This document shows positions 1 through 9,278 of a DNA stretch of 41,968 bases, piece by piece. Numbering within the stretch: position 1 is the first letter of the stretch; each line of letters opens with the position of its first letter. The stretch comes from Paenisporosarcina sp. TG20 (GTDB taxonomy: Bacteria; Bacillota; Bacilli; Bacillales_A; Planococcaceae), in NCBI RefSeq assembly GCF_000286315.1, contig NZ_ALJG01000352.1, forward strand, positions 1-41,968. The letters are read 5' to 3'. Position numbers and translations under genes: made by a program. The notes beneath the pieces are model-generated. The model was not told the DNA's origin and ran no database searches. It saw only the letters and a program-made list of their open reading frames with translations.

Positions 1-219
<219 letters not shown>

Positions 220-752
220 CAAGGAGCCTCTGCGGGTATGACTCCCAAGCCTTGAACCCCCAGCAGAGTGAACTGGCTTTTGCCTGCCAAGACTATCATG
301 CCCGCCTCTCCATGTAAAGTTGCGAGTCAGCTACTCTAGTACCGTTGCTTAGTCTTATTCTTATTAGCATCAAATTAGCGGTTTACTTGGTTTTTCACTT
401 CTGTTGCATTTAATATTGCAATTGAGGATTTAATTTAATATGATTATTTACATAGGTAAAGTAAGTGTTTTCGACAATTTTATTTATATTTAGGCACATA
501 GTTTCAACTATCTACAAAACTCTCCAAATGTCTTTGACAAATGATATTTGGGTTGGTAAGATTTTCTTTAATGAGAAAATGCCCCTTTTTTCATAGGTAA
601 TTATTCGTCTCCAGTTGCTATTTGATTTTTGTCCCCACTTTTTTGTTTACTTTAAAAGACTATCATTTTTTGTTCTTGATTAAGATTGATTGTTTTGGGT
701 TAAATTGGATATATGTAATATAGTAACTACTATTAAGAGAAAGAGGTGACTC
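220..752. other. Intergenic stretch: IS30 right flank and upstream region of the ice-binding gene
   Basis: No convincing gene is seen. The first part should be the tail of the IS element. The stretch at about 401-425 contains GTTGCA-type sequence of the kind often found at IS30 inverted repeats, but the left end is outside the window, so the boundary is a guess. Near the downstream gene, TTGATT at 686-691 and ATATAT at 709-714 are 17 bp apart and could be a sigma-A promoter. The ribosome binding site AGAGGTGA precedes the ATG at 753. Confidence 0.4.
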
Positions 753-2021
753 ATGAAATTAAGTTATATTAAATCGACATCATTCTTACTTATTTTTTTG
801 CTTTCGTTTACAGTCTTTTCATTACCAGTAGGTGCAGCTGGTACAGCACCTGATCTTAACACAGCGAGTTCTTATGGTATTTTAGGAGATACGGCAACAG
901 TTACCGGTGAAACCCATATAAATGGGGATTTTGGAATTAATTCAAAAACAGGAGATGCGGATGTTAAAGGGGTAATAAATATAGCGAATGACGCATATAA
1001 AGCAGCCTTTTCAGATTTAGGCTCAGCTATTGTCGCTGCAGAATCTCAAGTAGCTGATTTTACACCTGTAACATCTGATCTTGGAGGTCAAACATTAACT
1101 CCAGGGGTTTACAATTTTACTAAAGCTGCATCAATTGGTTCAGATATCATACTTGACGGCAACGGGGTTTATATTTTTCAAATTGGTGGAGCGTTTACTA
1201 CTGCGGCAGACACTAAAATTAATTTAATGGGTGGCGCTCAAGCTTGTAATATCTTCTGGGTAGCAAATGTTGCAACCATCGGAGCAAACAGTACCCTTGA
1301 GGGAACTTTAATGAGTAAATCAGCAATTACGCTTGGTGCTAACTCAACGACTAACGGCAGAATTCTTGCACAAACTGCAGTTACAGCTAATGCAGCTAAT
1401 ACAAGAATTAACGTTCCAACAACCTGTACAGCTATAACAGAACCAGAACCGGATCCAGTACCCGCACCAGAACCAGATCCAGTGCCAGCACCTGAACCGG
1501 ATCCAGTACCCGCACCAGAACCAGATCCAGTACCGGCACCAGAACCTGATCCAGTACCCGCACCTGAACCGGATCCAGTACCAACACCAGAGCCAGATCC
1601 TGTACCAGTACCTGAACCTGGCTATAGTCCAATCAAAGCAGAATGTCCTTCTCCCTTAGTGAGTGTTGAATTGAACTCAAAAGGAAATTTGATTATTCAT
1701 GCTGTGCTACCTAATGATACAAAAGCAACAGGTACTTGGGTATTTAATGTAGGTGGGAAAACTTACGAAGTAAAAGGCAGTGAAGAAATAACCTATACAG
1801 CAGTTAATGTACCAGTCGGTACTTACAAAGTTGATGTACAATTTATTCCAGATAATAATGGAGAAGTTGTCGATTTAGCATCATGTACAGTGTCTGTACC
1901 TACTGTTTCAGGAGGAACACTACCAGACACATCTACACCTTGGTATAATTTACTTCTTGTTGGAACAGTTCTATCGCTATTAGGTATAACGTTCTTGATA
2001 AGAAAGAAGATTTATGAATAG
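753..2021 (+). CDS. Sortase-anchored ice-binding-like (DUF3494) surface protein
   Basis: This 422-residue exported wall protein has a signal peptide (residues 1-29, ending VGAAG) and a DUF3494/ice-binding-like domain at about 32-225. Recognisable blocks are SSYGILGDTATVTG, the LTPGVYNF turn and the GANSTLEGTLMS ladder strands. Then come a Pro-rich stalk of seven octapeptides (231-286) and a small C-terminal domain at about 290-385. The protein ends with the sorting signal LPDTS (390-394), a membrane segment and an RKK tail. LPxTS is typical of class D sortase substrates such as YhcR of B. subtilis. The start has a good ribosome binding site. The stop overlaps the sortase start by 8 bp, so the two are co-translated. 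DUF3494 proteins include proven ice-binding proteins but also many untested ones, so ice binding is inferred. Confidence 0.88.
   Translation: MKLSYIKSTSFLLIFLLSFTVFSLPVGAAGTAPDLNTASSYGILGDTATVTGETHINGDFGINSKTGDADVKGVINIANDAYKAAFSDLGSAIVAAESQVADFTPVTSDLGGQTLTPGVYNFTKAASIGSDIILDGNGVYIFQIGGAFTTAADTKINLMGGAQACNIFWVANVATIGANSTLEGTLMSKSAITLGANSTTNGRILAQTAVTANAANTRINVPTTCTAITEPEPDPVPAPEPDPVPAPEPDPVPAPEPDPVPAPEPDPVPAPEPDPVPTPEPDPVPVPEPGYSPIKAECPSPLVSVELNSKGNLIIHAVLPNDTKATGTWVFNVGGKTYEVKGSEEITYTAVNVPVGTYKVDVQFIPDNNGEVVDLASCTVSVPTVSGGTLPDTSTPWYNLLLVGTVLSLLGITFLIRKKIYE
1443..1610 (+). repeat. Seven 24-bp tandem repeats encoding PEPDPVPx
   Basis: Seven in-frame units encode PEPDPVPA five times, then PEPDPVPT and PEPDPVPV, followed by a partial PEPG. 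The codons vary between units, so the array is not a very recent expansion, but most units share GATCCAGT. Such Pro-rich arrays form extended stalks that lift a domain away from the cell wall. Copy number is likely to vary among strains. Confidence 0.93.
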
Positions 2022-2652
2022 AAAACGTCCATCTATAAGAAAGTTTAAAGGTTTTCATTTGCTGTCCCTGGGATTATTGATCCTGGGGATTAGTTTTATT
2101 ATTTGGTCGTCATTTGAAATTTATGGAAATAAAGTTTCAATGTCTGCACCAATTATACCAATTAAAGAACAACTCGAAACCGTTAACCTCCCTTCTATCT
2201 CTAATGAAGTTGGAGAAAAAAAAATATTGTACCCTATAAGACCAACAGTAGGAGAAGACATTGGGAGTTTAACGATTCCAGCATTAAATCAAACTATACC
2301 TATATTTCATGGAACAGATGAGGATGAATTAAAAAGAGGTATAGGTCACTTTGCCCAAAGTGTGCTACCAGGTGAAAATGATAATTCCGTATTGTCAGGA
2401 CACCGGGACACTGTATTTAGGAAATTAGGGCAGTTGAAACTTCAAGATCAACTTATCGTGAAAACTTCAGCAGGTGTGTTTACATATGAGATAAAGGAAA
2501 TTAAAATAGTTGATCAATATGATAAAACCATCATTACACCAACAGACGATGCAGTTTTAACCGTAACCACTTGTTATCCTTTTGATTTCATTGGAAGTGC
2601 ACCAGACAGATATATCCTTATCGCAGATCTAATCAATAGTGAAATATTTTAA
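2014..2652 (+). CDS. Class D sortase
   Basis: A 212-residue membrane-anchored transpeptidase that cleaves LPxTx-type signals and attaches the protein to cell-wall peptidoglycan. It has an N-terminal signal anchor at about 14-33 and a beta-barrel catalytic domain from about 80. The catalytic residues are visible: His130 in LSGHRDT, Cys187 in TVTTCYPF and Arg199 in APDRYIL. Length and motif spacing fit class D (YhcS-like) sortases. The ATG overlaps the end of the LPDTS protein gene by 8 bp (ATGAATAG). No other LPxTx substrate is visible in the window, so that protein is the obvious partner. A shared terminator follows. Confidence 0.92.
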   Translation: MNRKRPSIRKFKGFHLLSLGLLILGISFIIWSSFEIYGNKVSMSAPIIPIKEQLETVNLPSISNEVGEKKILYPIRPTVGEDIGSLTIPALNQTIPIFHGTDEDELKRGIGHFAQSVLPGENDNSVLSGHRDTVFRKLGQLKLQDQLIVKTSAGVFTYEIKEIKIVDQYDKTIITPTDDAVLTVTTCYPFDFIGSAPDRYILIADLINSEIF

Positions 2653-2673
2653 TTTATGAACAAAATTACTAAA

Positions 2674-2719
2674 AATAAAACCACCTATTTTGATTTAACA
2701 TCAAATAGGTGGTTTTATT
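2674..2719. terminator. Bidirectional Rho-independent terminator
   Basis: A 17-bp perfect stem (2674-2690 with 2703-2719) encloses a 12-nt loop, with A-runs on one side and T-runs on the other. It lies between the convergent sortase and SNF2 genes and can end transcription from both. Confidence 0.9.
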
Positions 2720-2792
2720 GTATAAATGGACAGAAAGGCGATTTGTGGATATTAAAGGTTTACTTCGTATAACCTCATAAGTTTTCCAACTC

Positions 2793-5700
2793 TTACAACA
2801 TCAATATTGACCTAATGTCCTCTTCAGTAAGTGTTGGTGAAACTTTTCCTTCAGGATCGAAAATTTCTTCAATGAGCAGTTTCTTTTTCTCTTGCAGTTC
2901 ATTCATTTTTTCTTCAATTGTCCCTCGTGCAACAAGCTTGATGACTTGAACAACATTGGTCTGTCCCATGCGATGGGCACGATCAGCAGCTTGCTCCTCT
3001 ACTGCTGGATTCCACCAATTATCATATAGGATAACCGTGTCAGCACCCGTTAAATTTAGGCCTGTCCCTCCTGCTTTCAAGGAAATGAGGAACAGATCCC
3101 GTTCGCCATCATTAAATCGATTGCAGGTATCCACTCGTTCCTTGGATGGAGTTTTTCCATCAAGATAGAAATATGGGTGCCCTTGAATTGCCAGCTCCCT
3201 CCCTATTAGTTCAAGCATTTTAGTGAATTGGGAGAAAATCAACACCCTCCTCCCTGCTATTTGGGATTCCTCCACAATCTCCAACAATTGTTCGAATTTT
3301 GCTGAGCTTCCTTTATAATCATCTACAAATAATACTGGATGACAACAAATCTGCCGTAAACGAGTCAAACCAGCCAAAATTTTAATGCGGTTTTTTCTGA
3401 TACTATCTTTGTCCAGATGTTTCAACGTATCATGTTTAAGTTTCGCCAAATAAGCAGCATAAAGCTTTTTCTGATCAGGAAGCAACTCGATTGATTCAGT
3501 GGATTCGATCTTATCAGGAAGCTCTGGTAGTACATCCTCCTTTAATCTGCGGAGTAAAAATGGTTTAATTCTGCGACCAATTGTTTCCTTGGAAAGGTTA
3601 CTATATTCCTTAAAACCCATAAATAGTTCAGGAAAGACCACATGAAAAATCGACCATAATTCTTCAAGTGAGTTTTCTACTGGTGTACCAGTTAGAGCGA
3701 AGCGGTAATTTGCCTGTATCTTCTTTACCGCTCGTGCTGTTTGTGTCCAATGATTTTTAAATGCTTGTGCCTCATCAAAAAACACAGTGTGAAAAGTTTG
3801 TTTCTCAAACCACGAAATATCCTTTCGTAATAAAGGATAAGAGATAATGACAACATCCACTTCTAGTGCAACCTTTAAAATTTTAGTCCTTTCTGCCTTA
3901 TTTCCGTCAATTACAACAGCTTGTATATTTGGGGAAAATTTCGTTAGTTCATTAAGCCAGTTATAAGTTAAAGATGATGGGCAAACAACAAGGACTGGAT
4001 GCTTGTTGTTTTTGATGTCTTTAAGTTCTGATTGAATAAAAGCGATACTTTGTAGCGTTTTTCCAAGACCCATATCATCTGCAAGAATTCCTCCAAATCC
4101 ATAGCTCGCTAGCGTTTTCATCCATTTATATCCTTGTTTTTGATATTCGCGTAATATCAACTCAAGGCTATTTGGAACTTGGAACTCTAAACTACCGGGA
4201 TTTTGAATGTTATGCAAGAATTTCGTGAACGATTCTTCTAAAAGATACGAATTTTCATCAATGGAGTTAAACAGTTGGAGTCCCTTAATGATTGGTAAAC
4301 TTATACCGTTTTCTAAATCCTCATTTTGGACTGGGTATGCATTTAGGAAACGCTGAATTTCTTCAAATTCCCTTGTCTCCAATGAAAGAAGTGATCCATT
4401 TCGCAAACGATAATACTTCCGTTTTTCTTCTAAAGCTAGCAGAATGTCACGTATATGTTTTTCAGGAATTCCATCCATTTCAAATTTGAATTCAAGCCAA
4501 TTGGTACGTTCTTTTTGTACCTTTACTCTAATCCGAGGACGAGCATTTTCTTTAAAGATTCGATTTCTGACTGCAGTGGTTGCGTATATTTCTACAAGAC
4601 TTTGGATTTCGGGAATGACATGATACAAAAACGAATACTCTAACTCTTCATCATGTAAAAAATAACCTCCGGCCGTCTTGATGAACAAACTATCGTCCAT
4701 CTTCTGGAGGATTAAATTTTCTTTCTCTAAATCTCTACTAAACATGGAGTCCAACAATAATTCCCGAGTTTCAAAAGGATCAATTACAATGCTTCCATAG
4801 TGAAACTCCAATCCAGCAAGCAAACGATCTTTTACACGGTCCAAGTAAAGCTTGATTTTTAAAGGTGTCTTATCAAACTTTTTGGACATAGCTGCAGGTA
4901 GTAGCACGTCACCTAGTCTCTTTAAATCCGGAACTACTTTTTCCAGAAAAACGTCTATTTGTTCATGAGGTATAAGAATTTGATTAGACCCAGAAACATC
5001 TAGCATTTCTTTCAAATCAGATAGACGGTTACTGTCCTCGCTTTTCATACGGATTATTTTCCCTTCGGAGAGGACAGAACTATATGAATTTAGCACAACT
5101 AATTGATTCATTCCATGAATTCTCATTTCATAGGCTGAGCCCTCAGCTTCAGCAATATCAAACTGTAAAGAAAGCGGTTCTTTGGTTAAGTGAAGGCCTT
5201 CATATGATTGTCCATCATATTCTAACTTTAGATTTGGTGCTTTTTCTAGTATTGGCAAAAGCCTTTCCCATGCAGAAGGAGGAATTAATAATAGTTGATT
5301 GTTTCGCACTAAGTCTGATTCATCCAACAAACCATCTATGTAGAGCTGTTCATCGTTCACTATTGCTATGAGTTTCTGAAAAACATTATTTGATTCTTGT
5401 TGAAAGCAGTGAATACTTTGGTCGTAAGTAAATGAAATAGAAAGAACTGTGGGAATTCCTTCTTTTATTTTCAATAGAAAATCTCTAATATTCGGTACAA
5501 ATGTTGAACCAATCTTAACTTTTATTCCAAACTTATACTGTCCTCGACCTAAGTGGACTGGCTGATATATAAACTCTACATCCAACATTTCCCTTTGTTC
5601 AAAGTGTAGTTGATGATTACTTGAACGTATTGGTTGTTTATTGAAAATGGATAGAAAACCCTCAGTTAGTGCTTTTTGAGTTGTCAGTTGTTCATTTGCA

Positions 5701-6002
5701 ATAATAGGAAAGGTTTCTTGCAGTTGATGTTCGGAAATTGACAGTAAAACGGCAGCAATATGCTGACAACTTTTTTGATAGGAAGCTAGTTTAGGACAGC
5801 TGCATTTGGGTTTAATCCCTCCGTTTTTATCCTTTTCAATGGTGACATAAAAGTCTTCAGTACCTTTAACTATTGCTTCGCAGTAACCTGGACTATAACT
5901 TTCAAATGTAACATTATTAGCACGATAAAAAGAGTCTCCTTTTTTGAAGGAGACTGTTCCGCACATTTCTTTTATTATTTTTTGATTAATTTTGATTTTC
6001 AA
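2793..6002 (-). CDS. SNF2-family helicase with SWIM zinc finger
   Basis: A 1069-residue SWI2/SNF2 ATPase. A SWIM motif lies near the N-terminus (CSC, then CQH, residues about 68-81), followed by a long middle region matching the bacterial SNF2-associated part. The ATPase core occupies the last 450 residues. Visible helicase motifs are DDMGLGKTLQ (Walker A), DEAQAFKN (motif II), LTGTPVENSLEELWS (motif III), LIFSQFTKML, then AGGTGLNLTGADTV and ADRAHRMGQ (motifs V-VI). Such proteins move along double-stranded DNA or remodel DNA-protein complexes; the exact role in Bacillales is not established. TTG at 6002 is chosen as the start because AAGAAGGTG lies 8 bp upstream. It appears monocistronic. Confidence 0.92.
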   Translation of the reverse strand: MKIKINQKIIKEMCGTVSFKKGDSFYRANNVTFESYSPGYCEAIVKGTEDFYVTIEKDKNGGIKPKCSCPKLASYQKSCQHIAAVLLSISEHQLQETFPIIANEQLTTQKALTEGFLSIFNKQPIRSSNHQLHFEQREMLDVEFIYQPVHLGRGQYKFGIKVKIGSTFVPNIRDFLLKIKEGIPTVLSISFTYDQSIHCFQQESNNVFQKLIAIVNDEQLYIDGLLDESDLVRNNQLLLIPPSAWERLLPILEKAPNLKLEYDGQSYEGLHLTKEPLSLQFDIAEAEGSAYEMRIHGMNQLVVLNSYSSVLSEGKIIRMKSEDSNRLSDLKEMLDVSGSNQILIPHEQIDVFLEKVVPDLKRLGDVLLPAAMSKKFDKTPLKIKLYLDRVKDRLLAGLEFHYGSIVIDPFETRELLLDSMFSRDLEKENLILQKMDDSLFIKTAGGYFLHDEELEYSFLYHVIPEIQSLVEIYATTAVRNRIFKENARPRIRVKVQKERTNWLEFKFEMDGIPEKHIRDILLALEEKRKYYRLRNGSLLSLETREFEEIQRFLNAYPVQNEDLENGISLPIIKGLQLFNSIDENSYLLEESFTKFLHNIQNPGSLEFQVPNSLELILREYQKQGYKWMKTLASYGFGGILADDMGLGKTLQSIAFIQSELKDIKNNKHPVLVVCPSSLTYNWLNELTKFSPNIQAVVIDGNKAERTKILKVALEVDVVIISYPLLRKDISWFEKQTFHTVFFDEAQAFKNHWTQTARAVKKIQANYRFALTGTPVENSLEELWSIFHVVFPELFMGFKEYSNLSKETIGRRIKPFLLRRLKEDVLPELPDKIESTESIELLPDQKKLYAAYLAKLKHDTLKHLDKDSIRKNRIKILAGLTRLRQICCHPVLFVDDYKGSSAKFEQLLEIVEESQIAGRRVLIFSQFTKMLELIGRELAIQGHPYFYLDGKTPSKERVDTCNRFNDGERDLFLISLKAGGTGLNLTGADTVILYDNWWNPAVEEQAADRAHRMGQTNVVQVIKLVARGTIEEKMNELQEKKKLLIEEIFDPEGKVSPTLTEEDIRSILML

Positions 6003-6092
6003 ATGTCTTGCACCTTCTTAGGAATATTTCGAAGTGTAAAATTAGATGAATTCACGTAGTTCAAGTTAATATTTACTTACTATCACAATTGT

Positions 6093-6121
6093 ATCATATA
6101 GGTCCCAACTCTACTGTGCAA
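6093..6121 (-). promoter_or_regulatory. Predicted sigma-A promoter of the SNF2 gene
   Basis: On the minus strand, TTGCAC (6116-6121) and TATGAT (6093-6098) are separated by exactly 17 bp, about 90 bp upstream of the TTG start. This is a pattern match only. The rest of 6003-6231 holds no other recognisable feature. Confidence 0.5.
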
Positions 6122-6231
6122 AGTGTTTCAGTTAAGAAACCTTACAACAATCCGCGTTATCTTGTTATTCTCATGTACCTCACACTAAGATACCTCACCT
6201 GTTATCCCAGACAACCCAATCCATAATAAAA

Positions 6232-6429
6232 AATCCACCTTATACTCTAATATGAGTATAAGAGGTTGTTCAAAAAGTCCGCTAAAAATAGCTGTCGTAT
6301 CTCTTCGTTGGCTTGCTTCTCTGCTCCTCACGTATCAACACCATACGCTCCGGTGCTCGAAGGCTACGCCGCCTCGACCTACTCGGCTCTTTTTATGCTC
6401 CTTTTTGAACACGCACTATAAGGTGGATT
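6232..6429 (-). terminator. fru operon terminator, interrupted by an insertion
   Basis: The left arm AATCCACCTTATACTC (6232-6247), loop TAATAT and half of the right arm GAGTATAAG (6254-6262) are followed by 160 bp of foreign sequence. The missing arm end GTGGATT then appears at 6423-6429. Joining 6262 to 6423 restores a perfect 16-bp stem with a T-run on the minus strand, just downstream of the fruA stop. The present copy probably terminates less efficiently, although 9 bp of the upper stem remain next to the T-run. Confidence 0.8.
6263..6416. mobile_element. MITE-like 154-bp insertion with TATAAG target duplication
   Basis: Ends share GTTCAAAAAG (6268-6277) in inverted orientation (6401-6410). 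The hexamer TATAAG flanks the element on both sides (6257-6262 and 6417-6422), as expected for a target-site duplication. The inside is GC-richer than its surroundings and has no reading frame. Sequences with GTTCAAAAAG-type ends and a GC-rich core resemble dispersed repeats of Bacillales genomes as I remember them. No second copy was noticed in this window. Confidence 0.72.
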
Positions 6430-6438
6430 AATAAATTC

Positions 6439-8349
6439 TTATGCAATTTTATTTTTCAGTAAACCTGCCATTACTGCTGTGACAACTGAACCAGCAATGA
6501 TTGCTAATGCATAGAGCAAGATTTTCGCTATGCCTCCGTCAACCAGTACCATGACGAATACTCCACCATGTGGTGCGCGAAGAGCGATGTCGAATAACAT
6601 TACAAGTCCACCAGTTAAAGCTGCACCTGTTACTGCAGATGGAATGACACGAGCTGGGTCAGCTGCTGCGAATGGGATAACTCCTTCAGTAATAAAGCAT
6701 GCTCCTAGAACATAAGCTGTTTTCCCTGCTTCTCTTTCCGGTTTTGTGAACCGGTTTTTGAACAATGTCGTTGCTAACGCCATCCCGAGTGGAGGTACCA
6801 TACCTGCGGCCATGACTGTTGCAATATACGTGAAGTTTTCTGCATCTAGCATTGCAAGGCCGAATGTGTATGCGGCTTTATTGATTGGACCACCCATATC
6901 GATAGCCATCATCCCGCCTAAGATGAGACCGACAAGAATTGCGTTGGTTCCACCTAATCCTTCTAAAAATGAAGATATTCCCGTATATACTTTTGTTAAT
7001 TGTGGATTTACAAGCATCATGACTATACCGGTAATCGCAATACTGAAAACCGGGAAAAATAATACAGGCTTTAAACCTTCAAGTGAATCTGGTAAACGAG
7101 CGAACATTTTCTTAACGAACAAAGTGACGTATCCTGCAAGGAAACCAGCGATAATCCCGCCTAGAAAACCAGATCCTCCACTCGCCCCTTCTACACCTGT
7201 TACAGTAATTGCGATTAATCCACCAATCATACCTGGCGCAAATCCTGGACGATCAGCTATACTACTTGCGATAAATCCAGCTAGAACTGGAACCATTAAG
7301 AAGAATGCTTTTGCTCCACCGATTGTGCTTAACATTGCTGCAAATGCATTGTATTCTGGGCTATCTGGATTACCAGACTCAATTCCCCAGAAAAACGAAA
7401 GGGCAATTAATATCCCGCCACCAACGACAAAAGGCAACATGTTAGAAACGCCATTCATTAAGTGTTTATAAAATCCATTACTCAATTCAGTTCCAGATTC
7501 TTCTTCTTTAGATGAGTCATGGCGATAAATCGGTGCATCATTTGTGATTGCTCGATTCAGCAAGGTATCTGTCTCGTAGATTGCCTTACCCACCTTCGTC
7601 TGAATGACGGGTTTTCCATTGAAACGTGCCATTTCCACTTTAGTGTCTGCAGCCACAATAATGGCATCTGCACCAGCAATATCAGCGTCTGTCAAGCGGT
7701 TTTTCGCACCACTTGAACCGTTAGTTTCAACTTTGAGAGAAATGCCCAATTCCTTTGCACGTTCTTTAAGCTTTTCGGCCGCCATGTATGTATGGGCAAT
7801 CCCTGTTGGGCAAGCAGTAACGGCTAAAATTTTCTTGGATGTACCTGTACCTTGTTTTACTTCTGTTTCAATTGCTACGTCTGTTCCATCTACTTCAGAT
7901 TCCTTTTCTGTCACTGCTCTTAATACATCCCCAATAGAAGTTGCTTCGAGAATTTTTTGTCTAAAGTTTTGATCCATCAAAAAAGTGGCCAACCTTGAAA
8001 GTGCGTCTAAATGATCATTATTAGCACCTTCGCTTGCAGCAATCATGAAGAACAAATGTGCAGGTTGTCCGTCAAGTGACTCATAGTCAATCCCAGTAAG
8101 TGATCGTCCAAATGCGATCGCAGGTTCTTTTACTGCGGTAGATTTTGCGTGGGGAATAGCTATGCCATCACCAATTCCAGTTGTACTTTGCTCTTCACGT
8201 GCTAATATGTCTTTCGTGAATGCTTTTTTATCTGTCAGCTTATTTGCCCTGCCTAGTTGATCTATCAATTCTGTTAAAACAGCCTTCTTGGAATCTGCTT
8301 TTAAATCCAAGATAATGGTGCTTTTAGTTAACAATTGTGTAATTTTCAT
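6439..8349 (-). CDS. fruA: Fructose-specific PTS enzyme IIABC
   Basis: A 636-residue membrane permease that imports fructose and phosphorylates it to fructose 1-phosphate. It carries IIA, IIB and IIC in one chain. IIA (about 1-150) has His67 in AIPHAKST. IIB (about 172-270) has Cys180 in AVTACPTGIAHTYMAAEKL. IIC (about 290-636) is highly hydrophobic, with GGP and GxxPP-type loops. The order and length match FruA of Bacillus. It is the last gene of fruRKA. Its ATG overlaps the fruK stop (ATGA), suggesting translational coupling. Phosphate should come from the HPr and enzyme I encoded divergently nearby. Confidence 0.96.
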   Translation of the reverse strand: MKITQLLTKSTIILDLKADSKKAVLTELIDQLGRANKLTDKKAFTKDILAREEQSTTGIGDGIAIPHAKSTAVKEPAIAFGRSLTGIDYESLDGQPAHLFFMIAASEGANNDHLDALSRLATFLMDQNFRQKILEATSIGDVLRAVTEKESEVDGTDVAIETEVKQGTGTSKKILAVTACPTGIAHTYMAAEKLKERAKELGISLKVETNGSSGAKNRLTDADIAGADAIIVAADTKVEMARFNGKPVIQTKVGKAIYETDTLLNRAITNDAPIYRHDSSKEEESGTELSNGFYKHLMNGVSNMLPFVVGGGILIALSFFWGIESGNPDSPEYNAFAAMLSTIGGAKAFFLMVPVLAGFIASSIADRPGFAPGMIGGLIAITVTGVEGASGGSGFLGGIIAGFLAGYVTLFVKKMFARLPDSLEGLKPVLFFPVFSIAITGIVMMLVNPQLTKVYTGISSFLEGLGGTNAILVGLILGGMMAIDMGGPINKAAYTFGLAMLDAENFTYIATVMAAGMVPPLGMALATTLFKNRFTKPEREAGKTAYVLGACFITEGVIPFAAADPARVIPSAVTGAALTGGLVMLFDIALRAPHGGVFVMVLVDGGIAKILLYALAIIAGSVVTAVMAGLLKNKIA

Positions 8350-9278
8350 TTTGTCACGTCCTGTTCATGGATTGGGTGTATTATTACTTGTTCTACCAAT
8401 GCTTCAACATCACTTTTCTCACATAAGTCTGATTGAAAAGCGGTGGCACTTCCACTTGCCACACCATATCGAAATGCCATTATTACATCTTGATTTTTAA
8501 TGAATGATGCGATAAATCCTGATACAAGTGAATCTCCAGCACCTACAGTGTTAACAACTTTCCCTTTCGGAACTTCAGCGGAAACGACAAGGTTTTTTGT
8601 GACAAGAAGTGCACCTTCTTTTCCCATTGAAACAACTACGTTTTGAACACCTATATCCACTAGTTTTTTTGCATAATGGCAAGCTTCTTCTTTAGTTGTA
8701 ATGATCGTCTCAAATAATTCCCCTAGCTCATGTTCGTTCGGTTTGATTAAAAATGGTTTTTTAAGCACCAACTTTTTAAGTGCAGGTCCGGATGTATCTA
8801 GTACGAAATGGACATCCTTATCATTACAAGTTGAAGCGATTTCCATAAAAAATGTGTCAGGAATCGACTCTGGTAAACTTCCAGCAAGGACAAACCAATC
8901 ACCTTGTTTCATTGTTTTGATTTTGTCCAATAGTACATTTTGTTGCTGAGTATTAATGACTGGACCGGGCCCGTTCAATTCCGTTTCTTCCGATGCTTTA
9001 ATTTTCACATTAATTCGTGTTATTTCATCCGTCTGAATAAAATCGGTATGAATGCCTTCCTTCATAAGAAACTGTTCAATGTAGTTTCCCGTGAATCCAC
9101 CAGCAAATCCAAGTGCAATGTTATTGACACCTAAGCGTTTTAAAACGCGCGATACGTTAATCCCTTTGCCCCCTGGATAGTAAAACACTTCATTAGAACG
9201 ATTTAATTGACCAGTTTTAAAATCCGATAAGAATGTGGTGTAGTCAAGCGATGGTGTAAATGTGCATGTATAAATCAT
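8346..9278 (-). CDS. fruK: 1-phosphofructokinase
   Basis: A 310-residue PfkB/ribokinase-family enzyme that converts fructose 1-phosphate to fructose 1,6-bisphosphate with ATP. PfkB signatures are present: GGKGINVSRVL near residue 37 and the C-terminal NTVGAGDSLVSGF, which holds the catalytic Asp. Length is normal for FruK. It overlaps both neighbours by 4 bp and has a clear GGTGGAG ribosome binding site. Its place between fruR and fruA favours FruK over tagatose-6-phosphate kinase. Confidence 0.95.
   Translation of the reverse strand: MIYTCTFTPSLDYTTFLSDFKTGQLNRSNEVFYYPGGKGINVSRVLKRLGVNNIALGFAGGFTGNYIEQFLMKEGIHTDFIQTDEITRINVKIKASEETELNGPGPVINTQQQNVLLDKIKTMKQGDWFVLAGSLPESIPDTFFMEIASTCNDKDVHFVLDTSGPALKKLVLKKPFLIKPNEHELGELFETIITTKEEACHYAKKLVDIGVQNVVVSMGKEGALLVTKNLVVSAEVPKGKVVNTVGAGDSLVSGFIASFIKNQDVIMAFRYGVASGSATAFQSDLCEKSDVEALVEQVIIHPIHEQDVTK

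Noticed and set aside
1443-1610. 24-bp repeats considered as a CRISPR or regulatory array
   Set aside because: They are in-frame and contiguous with no spacers, and encode a clear Pro-rich stalk.
1432-1632. Minus-strand open frame opposite the Pro-rich repeat
   Set aside because: It is a low-complexity shadow of the PEPDPVPA array; the periodic sequence keeps several frames open. No ribosome binding site.
6746-7471. Long plus-strand frame (241 codons) inside fruA
   Set aside because: It is antisense to the highly conserved IIC domain, has no ribosome binding site and shows no recognisable family.
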